A DNA stretch of 43,241 bases from Bacteroidales bacterium (lineage in GTDB: Bacteria; Bacteroidota; Bacteroidia; Bacteroidales; Bacteroidaceae): assembly GCA_015060835.1 (NCBI GenBank), contig SUXT01000011.1, forward strand, positions 1 to 43,241. Reading direction: 5' to 3'. Position 1 is the stretch's first letter. Every line of letters begins with the position of its first letter. The position numbers and the translations under genes were made by a program. The notes beneath the pieces were generated by a model. The model was not told where the DNA came from. It did not search any database and worked only from the letters and a program-made list of their open reading frames with translations. Shown here one piece after another: positions 1 through 9,582 of this stretch.

Positions 1-161
1 CATAGTTTCGATATTATCAAAGGAGTGCCGAGCTTGCGAGGTTTAGCAGGGCGAGGGAGTTCCAATCATTGACTTAAATTTGTCTTAATAATGAATTGGG
101 GCTTGTAGTTACTTAAATATTGAATTTTAAACGACTTAAATACGTTTACCGGACACTAATA
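1..161 (-). repeat. Element C copy (reverse orientation), truncated by window edge, chimeric interior
   Basis: TTTACCGGACACTAATA end at 145-161; interior CTCGGCACTCC module shared with 18439-18477. Confidence 0.8.
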
Positions 162-203
162 AATAATATTTAAGGTAGCCTAATTTCATACAAACAAAAA
201 CAT

Positions 204-234
204 AATCGGCACCGATATTGCTTCGGTGCCGATT
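204..234 (-). terminator. Hairpin terminator downstream of S9 peptidase
   Basis: AATCGGCACCGA-tattgc..TTCGGTGCCGATT perfect stem just past the stop codon. Confidence 0.7.
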
Positions 235-258
235 ATATTGTAAACAGACTAAATTCTA

Positions 259-2748
259 TCAGTCGTTGTTAATCTCCTTGATGTCAACCTCAGTCTTAGA
301 CTCTCCGAGGAGGTAGCGACAGAAGTGGTCGGCCATCTTCCAGAAGAAGTACTCGTCCATGTCGCTGAATGAGTGGCGCTGACCGGGGAGAAGCAGAATA
401 TCGAAACGCTTGTTTGCTCTGATGAGAGCATTGATCACGCGAATTGTATTTGCAGGGTTCACATTATTGTCCATGTCGCCCGTTACCAGCATAAGGTGGC
501 CTTTAAGACGGCTTGCAAGCTCCTGATTATTGCTTATGCGGTAAGCAAATGTAGTGTCAGTCTCGTTGATATTCTCCTTGATACCATGGTGCTTCTCGCT
601 CCACCAACGGTTGTAGATGCGGTTGTCGTGGTTACCGGCGCAAGATACAGCAGCCTTGAAGAAGTCGGGGTAATAAAGGATAGCAGCCGTAGACATAAAG
701 CCACCGCCTGAGTGTCCGTGGATACCTACGCGCTCGCCATCGATGAATGAGTGGCGTGCAATGAGCTGCTGAGCAGCAACCTTCTTGTCGGCAAGACCAT
801 AGTCGCGCAGGTTACCATAACCGAAGTTGTGGTACCACTTCGAACGGTTGGGGTGACCTCCTCGGTTACCGATTGTGATTACGATGAAGCCCATCTGTGC
901 AAGACGGTCAATGCGGTTCATGCCCGATGACCAGCTCTCGTTCACAGCCTCAGTCTGAGGACCGGGATATACATACTCAATCAAAGGATAGCACTTTGTA
1001 GAATCGAAGTCGAAAGGCTTGTACATAACACCGTAGAGGTCAGTGATGCCATCGGCAGCCTTTACCTTGAAGCGTTCAGGATATTTGTAACCGGCATCGA
1101 AGAGACGCGAAAGGTCGGCTGTTTCGAGGTGGTTCAACTGCTTGCCCGCAGCATTGTAGATGATAGATGTAGGAACAGTGTCCACGCGCGAACTGTTTGC
1201 AATGAATGCGCTACCATCCTCCGCAACGTGGAAGCGTCCGTTAAGGTCGCCCTTGTCAAGCTGTTTCAATCCCTTGCCATCGTAGCCTACGCTGAAAAGG
1301 TGGCTATAGTAGGGATTCTCATCCTTGTTGTAACCCTGGGCGGTGAAGTAAACCTTCTTCTCCTTGTCGTTTACAGCAACAACCTCATCCACGTGGAATG
1401 CACCCTCGGTGATGGGGTTGATAAGATTACCGTTCATGTCGTAGAGATAGAGCATTGCCCATCCTGTACGCTCCGACCACTGAATGAAGTTCTTGCCGTT
1501 GTTCACAACCTTAATCTGACGCGATTCGATAGAGGTGTTCATCTCCTCGTGTACGATGGTGATGGCACTGTCAGTATCCACGCTCACGCGGCAGACTTCG
1601 ATTTTCTTCAGGTCGCGGCTTGTACGCTCGAAGTAGAACTCCTTTTCTGTACCGAGCCATACGCGGTTGCGCGGTCTCTTGTACATATTCTCCAGTTTCG
1701 AGGGCTGCTGGAAGAGAGCAACAGTCTGCTCCTTGAATTTGGCAATGTTGATGAATTTGCTGCTCTTTTTCTCCATGTCGAAAAGCTCCATTGTAGTGAT
1801 GGGACCGGGTTCTCCGGGCATCTGATACTTGTAGGTCTCCAATGTGGGACGGGGTGAGCTGAGCGAGTTTATTACCCAGAAATTCTTTACCATAGAATCC
1901 TTCTGATGGAGCATCACAAAGTGGCGCGAGTCGGGCGACCAGAGACCATTGACGCCGAAACGTGCAGTGCTGTCAACCTTCTCAGTGCCTACGGGATGCC
2001 ATGCATAGCAACGGCCGGGACGGCCGTTTGTGGTGAGGCGATGCTCAACTACGGTAGAATCCTTGTCCCAGATGCGGAGCTTTTCAAGTTCCTCTATTGA
2101 CATATACCAAAGATCCCAATTCTTCTCGTAGATAGCATATTTGCCATCGGGAGATACATTTGCCCAATGGGGGTATGAGGGATAGAGATCCTCTATCTCG
2201 TCCTTTGTACGCTCGATGAGCTTACCTGTTTCAAGGTCGTACTCGAAGTGGAAATATTTATTCTCCTTCTGATTTTCCTTCTTTATTTTCTCAATTTTGG
2301 CAGAGTCGTTGCGCTCCCAACGTTTGAGTTGTTTGGGAATTTCGAGTTTAGACTGTATACCTATGCGAATGTAACGGTCCTCGCGCAACTGAAGGTCTCT
2401 GATGGGAAGATGCTGTGCATCATGCGGATCACCGGTCTTTTCTGTAATCTCCGCTGCAAGTTTCGCCATGTCCCACATCTCCTTTTTCTTACCGCTCTTG
2501 GTGTCTACGATGTAGTAGCGTGTGCCATCGGCATATGTCCACGAATACCAGAATCTCTTGCCATCGGAGAACCAATGGGGAGTAATGGAGGTGGATTTTA
2601 CCATACGGCCGATTTTGTTGGGCGAGAATCTCTCGGCAAGTGCATAATTAGGACGTACACGCTTGCACTCCTCGTTCTTAGCCTCGCTCTTCGCCTGCAT
2701 AGTAGTTGCAAGCAGGGGGAGGGCTAAAAGTAAAAAAAGTTTCTTCAT
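259..2748 (-). CDS. S9 family peptidase (dipeptidyl peptidase IV / prolyl oligopeptidase-like), secreted
   Basis: 829-aa ORF, N-terminal signal peptide, DPPIV beta-propeller-like region, C-terminal alpha/beta hydrolase with GHSGGG nucleophile motif. Confidence 0.92.
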   Translation of the reverse strand: MKKLFLLLALPLLATTMQAKSEAKNEECKRVRPNYALAERFSPNKIGRMVKSTSITPHWFSDGKRFWYSWTYADGTRYYIVDTKSGKKKEMWDMAKLAAEITEKTGDPHDAQHLPIRDLQLREDRYIRIGIQSKLEIPKQLKRWERNDSAKIEKIKKENQKENKYFHFEYDLETGKLIERTKDEIEDLYPSYPHWANVSPDGKYAIYEKNWDLWYMSIEELEKLRIWDKDSTVVEHRLTTNGRPGRCYAWHPVGTEKVDSTARFGVNGLWSPDSRHFVMLHQKDSMVKNFWVINSLSSPRPTLETYKYQMPGEPGPITTMELFDMEKKSSKFINIAKFKEQTVALFQQPSKLENMYKRPRNRVWLGTEKEFYFERTSRDLKKIEVCRVSVDTDSAITIVHEEMNTSIESRQIKVVNNGKNFIQWSERTGWAMLYLYDMNGNLINPITEGAFHVDEVVAVNDKEKKVYFTAQGYNKDENPYYSHLFSVGYDGKGLKQLDKGDLNGRFHVAEDGSAFIANSSRVDTVPTSIIYNAAGKQLNHLETADLSRLFDAGYKYPERFKVKAADGITDLYGVMYKPFDFDSTKCYPLIEYVYPGPQTEAVNESWSSGMNRIDRLAQMGFIVITIGNRGGHPNRSKWYHNFGYGNLRDYGLADKKVAAQQLIARHSFIDGERVGIHGHSGGGFMSTAAILYYPDFFKAAVSCAGNHDNRIYNRWWSEKHHGIKENINETDTTFAYRISNNQELASRLKGHLMLVTGDMDNNVNPANTIRVINALIRANKRFDILLLPGQRHSFSDMDEYFFWKMADHFCRYLLGESKTEVDIKEINND

Positions 2749-2765
2749 TTCTTTTTTGTGTTATG

Positions 2766-3971
2766 TTATTTTTTCTTTTTGAATTCGATTTTTGCAATAC
2801 CTCCGGTGGATGTCTCCTTGTAGAGTACAGGGAGGTCGTGGCCCGTGTCGCGCATCACCTCCACTATGTGGTCAAAGGTTATCTTATGCTTTCCGTCGGA
2901 GAGCATAGCGTATGTACATGAGTCAAGTGCACGCGAAGCAGCAATTGCGTTACGCTCAATACAGGGAACCTGCACAAGTCCGCACATCGGGTCGCAGGTG
3001 AGTCCCAAATGGTGTTCGAGTCCCATCTCAGCGGCATACTCTATCTGGTTGATTGTTCCACCGAACAACTGACACGCTGCTGCGGCAGCCATTGCACAAG
3101 CAACACCAACTTCACCTTGGCAGCCAACTTCGGCACCCGAGATTGAAGCATTCTCCTTTACAATGTTACCGATAAGTCCGGCAGTGGCGAGTGCACGCAA
3201 TATGCGCGCTTCGCTGAATTGATAGTTGCCGGCAAGGTGATACAAAACAGCAGGAAGCACTCCGCATGAACCACAGGTAGGTGCTGTTACCACAGTCGCT
3301 CCGCTGGCATTCTCCTCGGAGGTTGCAAGAGCATATGCATACACACGCGCCTTGCTGCGCACCGACGAACTGTATGAATTCGACTTAAGCAGATAGTTGC
3401 CTGCCTTGCGTTGCAAGCCGAGACCGCCGGGAAGCACACCCTCATGTTCGAGTCCGCGAGCAATGGTTGACTGCATGGTGTCCCACACGGTCTTCAGGAA
3501 ATCCCAAATTTCGGGGCCTTCGTGCTGCTCAACATATTCCCAAAAAGCACATCCGGTCTCGTCGCTCCACTGCATAATATCATGCATGTTGGTAAGCGGA
3601 TATATGTCGTCATCGTTCTTTACAGTCGATTCGTTGGCAAGTTCTCCACCACCTACGCTGTAAATAATCCATTCGTCGATTACCTTACCATCCTTTATTC
3701 CCTCGAACTTCATTCCGTTTGAATGGAAAGGAAGAAACACCTCCGGTTCCCAAATTATTTCGAGAGGAGCAATAGGTTCAAGCACATTCATTATCGCTAC
3801 ATCGGTCATGTGTCCGCGACCCGTTGCAGCAAGGCTTCCGTAGAGCGTTACTCTGTACGAATCGACACTTTTGCATCTTTCGGCAAATTGCAGTGCTGCA
3901 CGGTTGGGGCCCATGGTATGGCTGCTGGAAGGGCCGAGCCCAATGCGGAAAAGAGATTTTAGAGATTTCAT
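2766..3971 (-). CDS. sdaA: L-serine ammonia-lyase (single-chain, iron-sulfur)
   Basis: 401-aa ORF; GPSSSHTMGP, APTCGSCGVLPAVLYHL, GCQGEVGVACAMAAAA, CDPMCGLVQVPCIERNA motifs. Confidence 0.95.
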   Translation of the reverse strand: MKSLKSLFRIGLGPSSSHTMGPNRAALQFAERCKSVDSYRVTLYGSLAATGRGHMTDVAIMNVLEPIAPLEIIWEPEVFLPFHSNGMKFEGIKDGKVIDEWIIYSVGGGELANESTVKNDDDIYPLTNMHDIMQWSDETGCAFWEYVEQHEGPEIWDFLKTVWDTMQSTIARGLEHEGVLPGGLGLQRKAGNYLLKSNSYSSSVRSKARVYAYALATSEENASGATVVTAPTCGSCGVLPAVLYHLAGNYQFSEARILRALATAGLIGNIVKENASISGAEVGCQGEVGVACAMAAAAACQLFGGTINQIEYAAEMGLEHHLGLTCDPMCGLVQVPCIERNAIAASRALDSCTYAMLSDGKHKITFDHIVEVMRDTGHDLPVLYKETSTGGIAKIEFKKKK

Positions 3972-4002
3972 CTTATTTGGTTTTAAGAAGCCTGATACTT
4001 GG

Positions 4003-4449
4003 CTACATTAGCAGATATTTGAGTATACTTTCCCAATCGGGGAATTTCTGCGAACCGAACTGTATCCATTCGCCCTTAAATTCGCCGGCGCCATTCTTTG
4101 CTTTGTCGTCAATAAGATAGTCGCCATCAAGCAAATCCTTGCGATGGGTGATTATGACACGCTTGTGGAACACATCGTCCATATATTTTTTAACCCACTC
4201 AATCTTATCTGACGCAGCTGTAGGATTATTCCACGGCGATGTAGTCAGAATATAGACTTCGTAGTTTCGCGCGAGCAGTTTCACCACTTCTGTTGCGCCG
4301 GGCATAGGTTCCATCAATGCAAAGAGACCGGGAATCTCATCAAGGCGTCCCTCATACTGCTCCTTCACGGCGTCGTCGAGTTTTTTCAATCCTGATTCAA
4401 AATCGACGAGTACACCGTCCATGTCAAAATATATTCTTTTCTTGTTCAT
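4003..4449 (-). CDS. 5'(3')-deoxyribonucleotidase (HAD superfamily)
   Basis: 148 aa, YFDMDGVLVDF HAD motif I, LTTSPWNNPTA, DYLIDDKAKNG. Confidence 0.88.
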   Translation of the reverse strand: MNKKRIYFDMDGVLVDFESGLKKLDDAVKEQYEGRLDEIPGLFALMEPMPGATEVVKLLARNYEVYILTTSPWNNPTAASDKIEWVKKYMDDVFHKRVIITHRKDLLDGDYLIDDKAKNGAGEFKGEWIQFGSQKFPDWESILKYLLM

Positions 4450-4545
4450 AGTTATGTGTTTGCTTATGATATTCTGTAAAATTACTCCTTTTTTTCGAAA
4501 AAAATCGCATTTGGCCGAAAAAAGCTATCCCTGCACAGAAAAAAA

Positions 4546-5589
4546 CTATTTCGACAGGATTGATTTTCCTTTAAATAGTGATTTTATGAGTTTCTTTATC
4601 TTGAAGAGATTTCGCTCCACAACATATAGGTATATATTATGCAGGTCGTGCATCGACTTTGCCGGCTTTATAAGCACACTGCTCTTGGGTGCATCAGGGT
4701 CGAGACGGTCGAGACACGAAGCAATATAGTTGAACATATTGTAATCTTCGAGCACAAGCTCCTTACTCTCACGCAACGCATCGACGCTCTTCGAATATGC
4801 ATCCTCGGCAATCAGACGGTCGATAATTTTCACCGCCCCCTCAAAATCGTGAATATCTATCTTGCAGTAAGACTTCTCAGAGAAGTAATCGTTCACATTC
4901 GTACAACCGTAATATATGGGGAAACAGCCGGCAAGATAACAATCGGACAACTTTTCGGTCCAATAGTATTTCGACTCGGAATTCTCTATTGCAATATGAT
5001 ATTTATAAGGCGCAAGCACATCCCATTTGTCGTCGAAGCCGCGGTATCCTCGTCCGAAGACATCGAGTCTGTCGCCATAATAAGCCTTCAGTTTCTCAAC
5101 AAAATCTATTCTGTCCTGATGTCCCTGAGTAAAAGCCTTATTACTGGTAACCACAGATATAAGTTTGCTCTTTTCGGGCAGCGGCATTGCCTTGAACTCA
5201 TCATAGTCAATGGTGCTCTTGACACCACCCTTGCCGAAGAGCGCACCGACGAACCAGAAAATCATAGCCGGTGTAAAGACCACATTCTTGTGCTTCAGAT
5301 TCTCCTGACACGAACATACCATTCCGAACTGACGACAATAGTCGGCAGGATAGGCAAGCACCGAATATGGCTCGCTTGTGGAAAGCACAACATTCGCCGG
5401 AGCCATATTGAACACCGTATCCTTTTTGAGCGACTTTCCTCTGACCACCACAAAATCAGGGTCGGGAATCATCTCATTGACATAGAATTTATACTTTCCG
5501 CAACGCGAAATACCCTCATGGTTGTGTGTCTGACGAAGAATCCATCTATCCTTTTCTCCATCACCGCTTATCAGCAGAACCTTATACAT
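4546..5589 (-). CDS. Glycosyltransferase family 10 (alpha-1,3-fucosyltransferase-like)
   Basis: C-terminal AIENSESKYYWTEKLSDCYLAGCFPIYYGCTN resembles the GT10 nucleotide-binding motif; start set at MYKVLLISGDGEKD rather than the upstream ATG of the ORF track. Confidence 0.72.
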   Translation of the reverse strand: MYKVLLISGDGEKDRWILRQTHNHEGISRCGKYKFYVNEMIPDPDFVVVRGKSLKKDTVFNMAPANVVLSTSEPYSVLAYPADYCRQFGMVCSCQENLKHKNVVFTPAMIFWFVGALFGKGGVKSTIDYDEFKAMPLPEKSKLISVVTSNKAFTQGHQDRIDFVEKLKAYYGDRLDVFGRGYRGFDDKWDVLAPYKYHIAIENSESKYYWTEKLSDCYLAGCFPIYYGCTNVNDYFSEKSYCKIDIHDFEGAVKIIDRLIAEDAYSKSVDALRESKELVLEDYNMFNYIASCLDRLDPDAPKSSVLIKPAKSMHDLHNIYLYVVERNLFKIKKLIKSLFKGKSILSK

Positions 5590-5734
5590 TATATTATTTT
5601 GATTAAAGTACGTATTATTACGCAAAAATAGTCTCTTTAAAGTTAACAAGCAAATTTACCAGATTCTTAATTTGCCAATTAGAACATCTTGCACTATCTT
5701 CGCAGAACATAATCAACACCACCACATACACAAA

Positions 5735-6775
5735 ATGAAAAAAAGAAGATTACTGATAACCCTCATAAGCATAGCGGCATCACTTGCTGCAATAGCAATA
5801 GTCAGCAGCGGAATAATGTACCATCTGGTAAAAAGTCCGCAGATTAAGCTTCCCGAAACCGCCTACATCTACATATACCCACACGACACATCGGACAGCA
5901 TCATAAACAAGATAAAGGCAGTGGCATCACCCTCCTCCACCCTCGGATTCACTATTCTTGCCAAACACAACAACTTCGACGAGCGGAAGAGAAGCGGCAA
6001 ATTCGCCATCAACGACAAAGATTCATGGTACGACATATACGGACGAATAGTACGCAAAGAGCAAACACCCGTAAAGGTAGTTATCCCCTCGACCCGCAAC
6101 TTCGAACAGTTATCCAAAGCCATAAGCGAGCAACTTATATTCGATTCACTGAGTATACAGGAGTTCTTTGAAAGCACAATATACATCAATCAATTGGGCT
6201 ACACAAAAGAGACATTCCCCACAATCATCATCCCCGACACATACGAATTCTACTGGAATGTAAAACCGGAACAGTTCATGATTCGCATGATGAAGGAGCG
6301 CAAGAAATTCTGGAATAAAGAGCGCCGTGCAAAGGCCGAAGCCATAGGACTGACACCCGAAGAGGTTGCCACACTCGCATCAATCGTCGACGAAGAGACC
6401 AACAACGATGCCGAAAAGCCCATAGTTGCCGGACTATACATAAACCGTCTGAAACGCAACATCCCCCTGCAGGCCGACCCCACAGTAAAATTTGCATTGG
6501 GCGACTTTGCACGCAAACGCATACTCCTAGCCGACCTTGAAGTGGAATCGCCCTACAACACCTACAAAAATGCAGGGCTCCCTCCCGGCCCCATCAGAAT
6601 AGCCACAAAAGCCGGAATTGAAAGCGTACTCAACTACACAAAACACAACTACATATACATGTGCGCAAAAGAGGACTTTTCGGGCACACACAATTTTGCC
6701 ACCACCCTCTCGGAGCACAATGCCAATGCCCGTCGCTATCAGGAAGCGCTCAATAGGCTGAACATAAAGAAATAA
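5735..6775 (+). CDS. mltG: Endolytic murein transglycosylase MltG
   Basis: N-terminal TM; ASIVDEETNNDAEKPIVAGLYINRL..PLQADPTVKFALG..SPYNTYKNAGLPPGPI motifs; start set at MKKRRLL. Confidence 0.95.
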   Translation: MKKRRLLITLISIAASLAAIAIVSSGIMYHLVKSPQIKLPETAYIYIYPHDTSDSIINKIKAVASPSSTLGFTILAKHNNFDERKRSGKFAINDKDSWYDIYGRIVRKEQTPVKVVIPSTRNFEQLSKAISEQLIFDSLSIQEFFESTIYINQLGYTKETFPTIIIPDTYEFYWNVKPEQFMIRMMKERKKFWNKERRAKAEAIGLTPEEVATLASIVDEETNNDAEKPIVAGLYINRLKRNIPLQADPTVKFALGDFARKRILLADLEVESPYNTYKNAGLPPGPIRIATKAGIESVLNYTKHNYIYMCAKEDFSGTHNFATTLSEHNANARRYQEALNRLNIKK

Positions 6776-6794
6776 TACTTACGCAATCGACAAC

Positions 6795-6831
6795 AAGTAG
6801 GAGGAAAGCCAAGCGGCTTTCTTCCTACTTT
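6795..6831 (+). terminator. Terminator hairpin after mltG
   Basis: AAGTAGGAGGAAAGCC-aagc-GGCTTTCTTCCTACTTT. Confidence 0.7.
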
Positions 6832-6885
6832 CGTTATCCATTCTCTTGTACCACAGTACAGACCTACGGCATGCCTGCGCCCCCC

Positions 6886-7470
6886 ACTCAGAGCTAATCT
6901 TTGGACACATCTTTAGCTTTTATATCTTTTGCTAATCTCTTTTAAATAAGAAATATTAGTGTCCGGTAAACGTATTTAAGTCGTTTAAAATTCAATATTT
7001 AAGTTACTACAAGCCCCAATTCTTTATTAAGACAAATTTAAGTCAATGATTGGAACTCCCTCGCCCTTTGGGCACTCCCTCTTTCAAGAGGGAGAATGTT
7101 ATATATTGATAATTTTCAATGATTTACATTCCTCCTCTTGAAGAGGAGGTGGATTCAAAAACTTGTTTTTGAAGACGGAGGAGTTCAAAACATAAGCGGA
7201 ATAAAAATTTACCGGACATGAGAAACTTAAAAAAGCTGTCCCTCTTGAAGGGGGACGAGAACTTTTTTTCTTAAAAAAAGTTCGGAGGGGATTCTTTACC
7301 CATCCTACAGCAATACCCCCTGCTACGCGAGGAAAACCCCTCCGTCTTCAAAAACTATCGTTTTTGAATCCACCTCCCCTTTAAGGGCAGGAACTTTTTA
7401 GAATAGTTTTTTTATCCATTGAAGGATGGGGTTGTACTTTTTAGGTATAATATCGCATAATCATTTTAGT
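6886..7470 (+). repeat. Mosaic intergenic repeat (modules E/B/A), interrupted by element C
   Basis: GCTAATCTTTGGACACATCTTT...; GGGGGACGAGAAC-hairpin-GTTCGGAGGGG; GGTATAATATCGCATAATCATT shared with 26583-26890. Confidence 0.85.
6954..7220 (+). mobile_element. MITE-like element 'C' copy (TIR TATTAGTGTCCGGTAAA), no ORF
   Basis: Left TATTAGTGTCCGGTAAACG, right TTTACCGGACATG; same ~265-bp body as 33532-33801; possible AGAAA duplication flanks (6949-6953 / 7221-7225). Confidence 0.75.
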
Positions 7471-7497
7471 TAGACCTCCCTATAGTTAAACTTCACG

Positions 7498-8583
7498 TTA
7501 TTCTCTAATTTCAATTTTCTCAATGCGAAATTCGTATAAGCCATCAATATTGTCATCAAGAAATCTTTCAATGAGTTCATCTTCAGTCATCGAGTCGAAT
7601 TCATCTTGACTCATATCCTCGAAACAGTCCGATATATTATGCTTAATACACTCTTTGGCATCATTATAACTAACCATATAACTAATTTCACAGTCAATGT
7701 CGTTATATAATGATTCTTCCATATGCTCCTTGAAATATGCAAGAACATCGTCCACACCCTCATCTTTAGCCTGTTGATTAAGTTGCTTAAAGAGTTCTAA
7801 ATCCTTGGATGTCATTTCTAACGTACATTCGCCTTCAATAGCAAAGGCTAACTGTCCCTCATATGTAAAATTCACGATTACCTTATCCCCTTTATCAGAA
7901 GACGTAAGCATAGGACAACCTTCGAACGCATCTTTAGCTATTTCTATACCATTTTCAGGTAAGCTAACTGACGCAAGGTTTTCGCATCGAGCAAAAGCCT
8001 CCTTACCTATGCTTACTACACTTTCAGGGATATTGATAGACCTAAGATCACGACAAGCAAAAAAAGCACCGGACTCAATACTTGTTACGCTTTTGGGTAT
8101 AAGAATAGACGTTAGATTCTTACATCTACTAAAAGCTGATACCCCAATTTTTGCAACTGTATTTGGAATAACAGTACGATTGCAACCCAAAAGCAAAGTA
8201 TTGCTTTCTGTTTCAATGATAGCATTACAGTCATTACGAGAGTCATAATATTTATTACCCTCAGCAACTCGAATGCTACTTAAATTTCCACAGTCGGCAA
8301 ATGTATAAGGAAGGATCTTCTCAACTTTTTCAGGTATAGTAATACTTGTCAGTTCAATGCAACCCTGGAAAGCCATAGAACCTATATATTCTACACTATC
8401 AGGTATGACGATACTTTTTAAATTAGTACACTCAGAAAAGGCGTCCCTACCAATATAAGTTACACCATCAGGGATTACAATACTCTTAAGCTTCTTGCTT
8501 CTTTTAAAGGCTCCATCATCGATATAAGTTTCTCCTTGTGGGATTATGCCTTCTCCTTTCTTATTGATTTTATATTCTGCCAT
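7498..8583 (-). CDS. BspA-type leucine-rich-repeat (LRR_5) protein without an evident signal peptide
   Basis: Tandem IPDSVEYIGSMAFQGC-type repeats; acidic non-repeat C-terminal ~120 aa. Confidence 0.88.
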   Translation of the reverse strand: MAEYKINKKGEGIIPQGETYIDDGAFKRSKKLKSIVIPDGVTYIGRDAFSECTNLKSIVIPDSVEYIGSMAFQGCIELTSITIPEKVEKILPYTFADCGNLSSIRVAEGNKYYDSRNDCNAIIETESNTLLLGCNRTVIPNTVAKIGVSAFSRCKNLTSILIPKSVTSIESGAFFACRDLRSINIPESVVSIGKEAFARCENLASVSLPENGIEIAKDAFEGCPMLTSSDKGDKVIVNFTYEGQLAFAIEGECTLEMTSKDLELFKQLNQQAKDEGVDDVLAYFKEHMEESLYNDIDCEISYMVSYNDAKECIKHNISDCFEDMSQDEFDSMTEDELIERFLDDNIDGLYEFRIEKIEIRE

Positions 8584-8778
8584 AGTAAATTATTTTTGCT
8601 ATAATATCCAATCATTGTATTTACAATCAGTTATTACCCAATATTTTGCAAGTAATGTATCCTAAAAAAGCAAAACAGCTTCTTAATTGTACTCGCCTAA
8701 ATATATAAGCTTTTCCCTAACAGACTCGCAGTTTACCTCCAAAGTGGTTCATCCAACCAGTTGGTAAGAATAACAATT

Positions 8779-9582
8779 TTATAATTGCATTTTCAGGACA
8801 AGAATACCCAAACACAATGCAATTGCCAATGAAAGCAAAGTACCAGTCAGTACATATTCTGACTTTTCATCACCTTTGGATGCTTCGCTAAAACGCAGAA
8901 TGGACTTTGCGGCAATCAGGAAACCTATAGCTTCATATTGTGACAGGATAACAAATAGAAGTATAAGTCCACGCTCCAGCCAACCTATCAATTCTCCAGA
9001 ATGGAAATTACCATGTTCATCATTTTTTGTTGGGTTTATATTTACTTTGCAAGTTTCAAGAATAAGCAATATCAAGATATTTGCAGGTTTTAGCGCCAAC
9101 AATAAACCGACCATTGTCTTTAACCTTAGAGGATGATTTATGATAAATTCCTGCAAAAATTCAGGGAGGTGCCAATCGTTATTCCATTTGCTGTACGCCG
9201 AAAACCAAATGTATGCACCCACGACGATTATAGCAATATGCACAATTTGGTCAGCGAGAAATACCCACAAATCTTTTCGTTTACTTTCCCCTGGAATTAC
9301 TTCATTTTGGGCGTTGGTAGTAAGAATACCCATCTTTGATTGTGTGTATGACTTTAACCAATCTGTCAAAAAGTGCATTATCATTATACCAAGGGCAAGC
9401 CACCATCCGCGGATATCCCATATAGCTATCCACGATAAAACTCCCATAATCAAAGAATGCAGCCACAAACTTCTACCTTTAGCAGAATAAAGGAATTTAT
9501 TTTCGCAAGATTTCTTTGTCTGCAAGTAGAAATCTCCCAAGACATGGGCTATGATGAGATTGAATACTAAAGAGTACATCAT
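8779..9582 (-). CDS. DUF3307-like integral membrane protein
   Basis: HVLGDFYLQTKK and HFLTDWLKSYTQ H-x3-D motifs and several hydrophobic segments; overlaps 4 bp with the upstream SatD-like gene. Confidence 0.75.
   Translation of the reverse strand: MMYSLVFNLIIAHVLGDFYLQTKKSCENKFLYSAKGRSLWLHSLIMGVLSWIAIWDIRGWWLALGIMIMHFLTDWLKSYTQSKMGILTTNAQNEVIPGESKRKDLWVFLADQIVHIAIIVVGAYIWFSAYSKWNNDWHLPEFLQEFIINHPLRLKTMVGLLLALKPANILILLILETCKVNINPTKNDEHGNFHSGELIGWLERGLILLFVILSQYEAIGFLIAAKSILRFSEASKGDEKSEYVLTGTLLSLAIALCLGILVLKMQL

Noticed and set aside
1129-1857. 242-aa plus-strand ORF inside the S9 peptidase
   Set aside because: Antisense to a well-supported CDS; no domain signature.
4639-5631. 330-aa plus-strand ORF antisense to the GT10-like gene
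   Set aside because: Shadow ORF; the minus-strand protein has coherent family motifs.
6886-7470. Possible protein-coding remnant or small ORF in the mosaic repeats
   Set aside because: No sustained ORF; hairpin-rich and repeated elsewhere.
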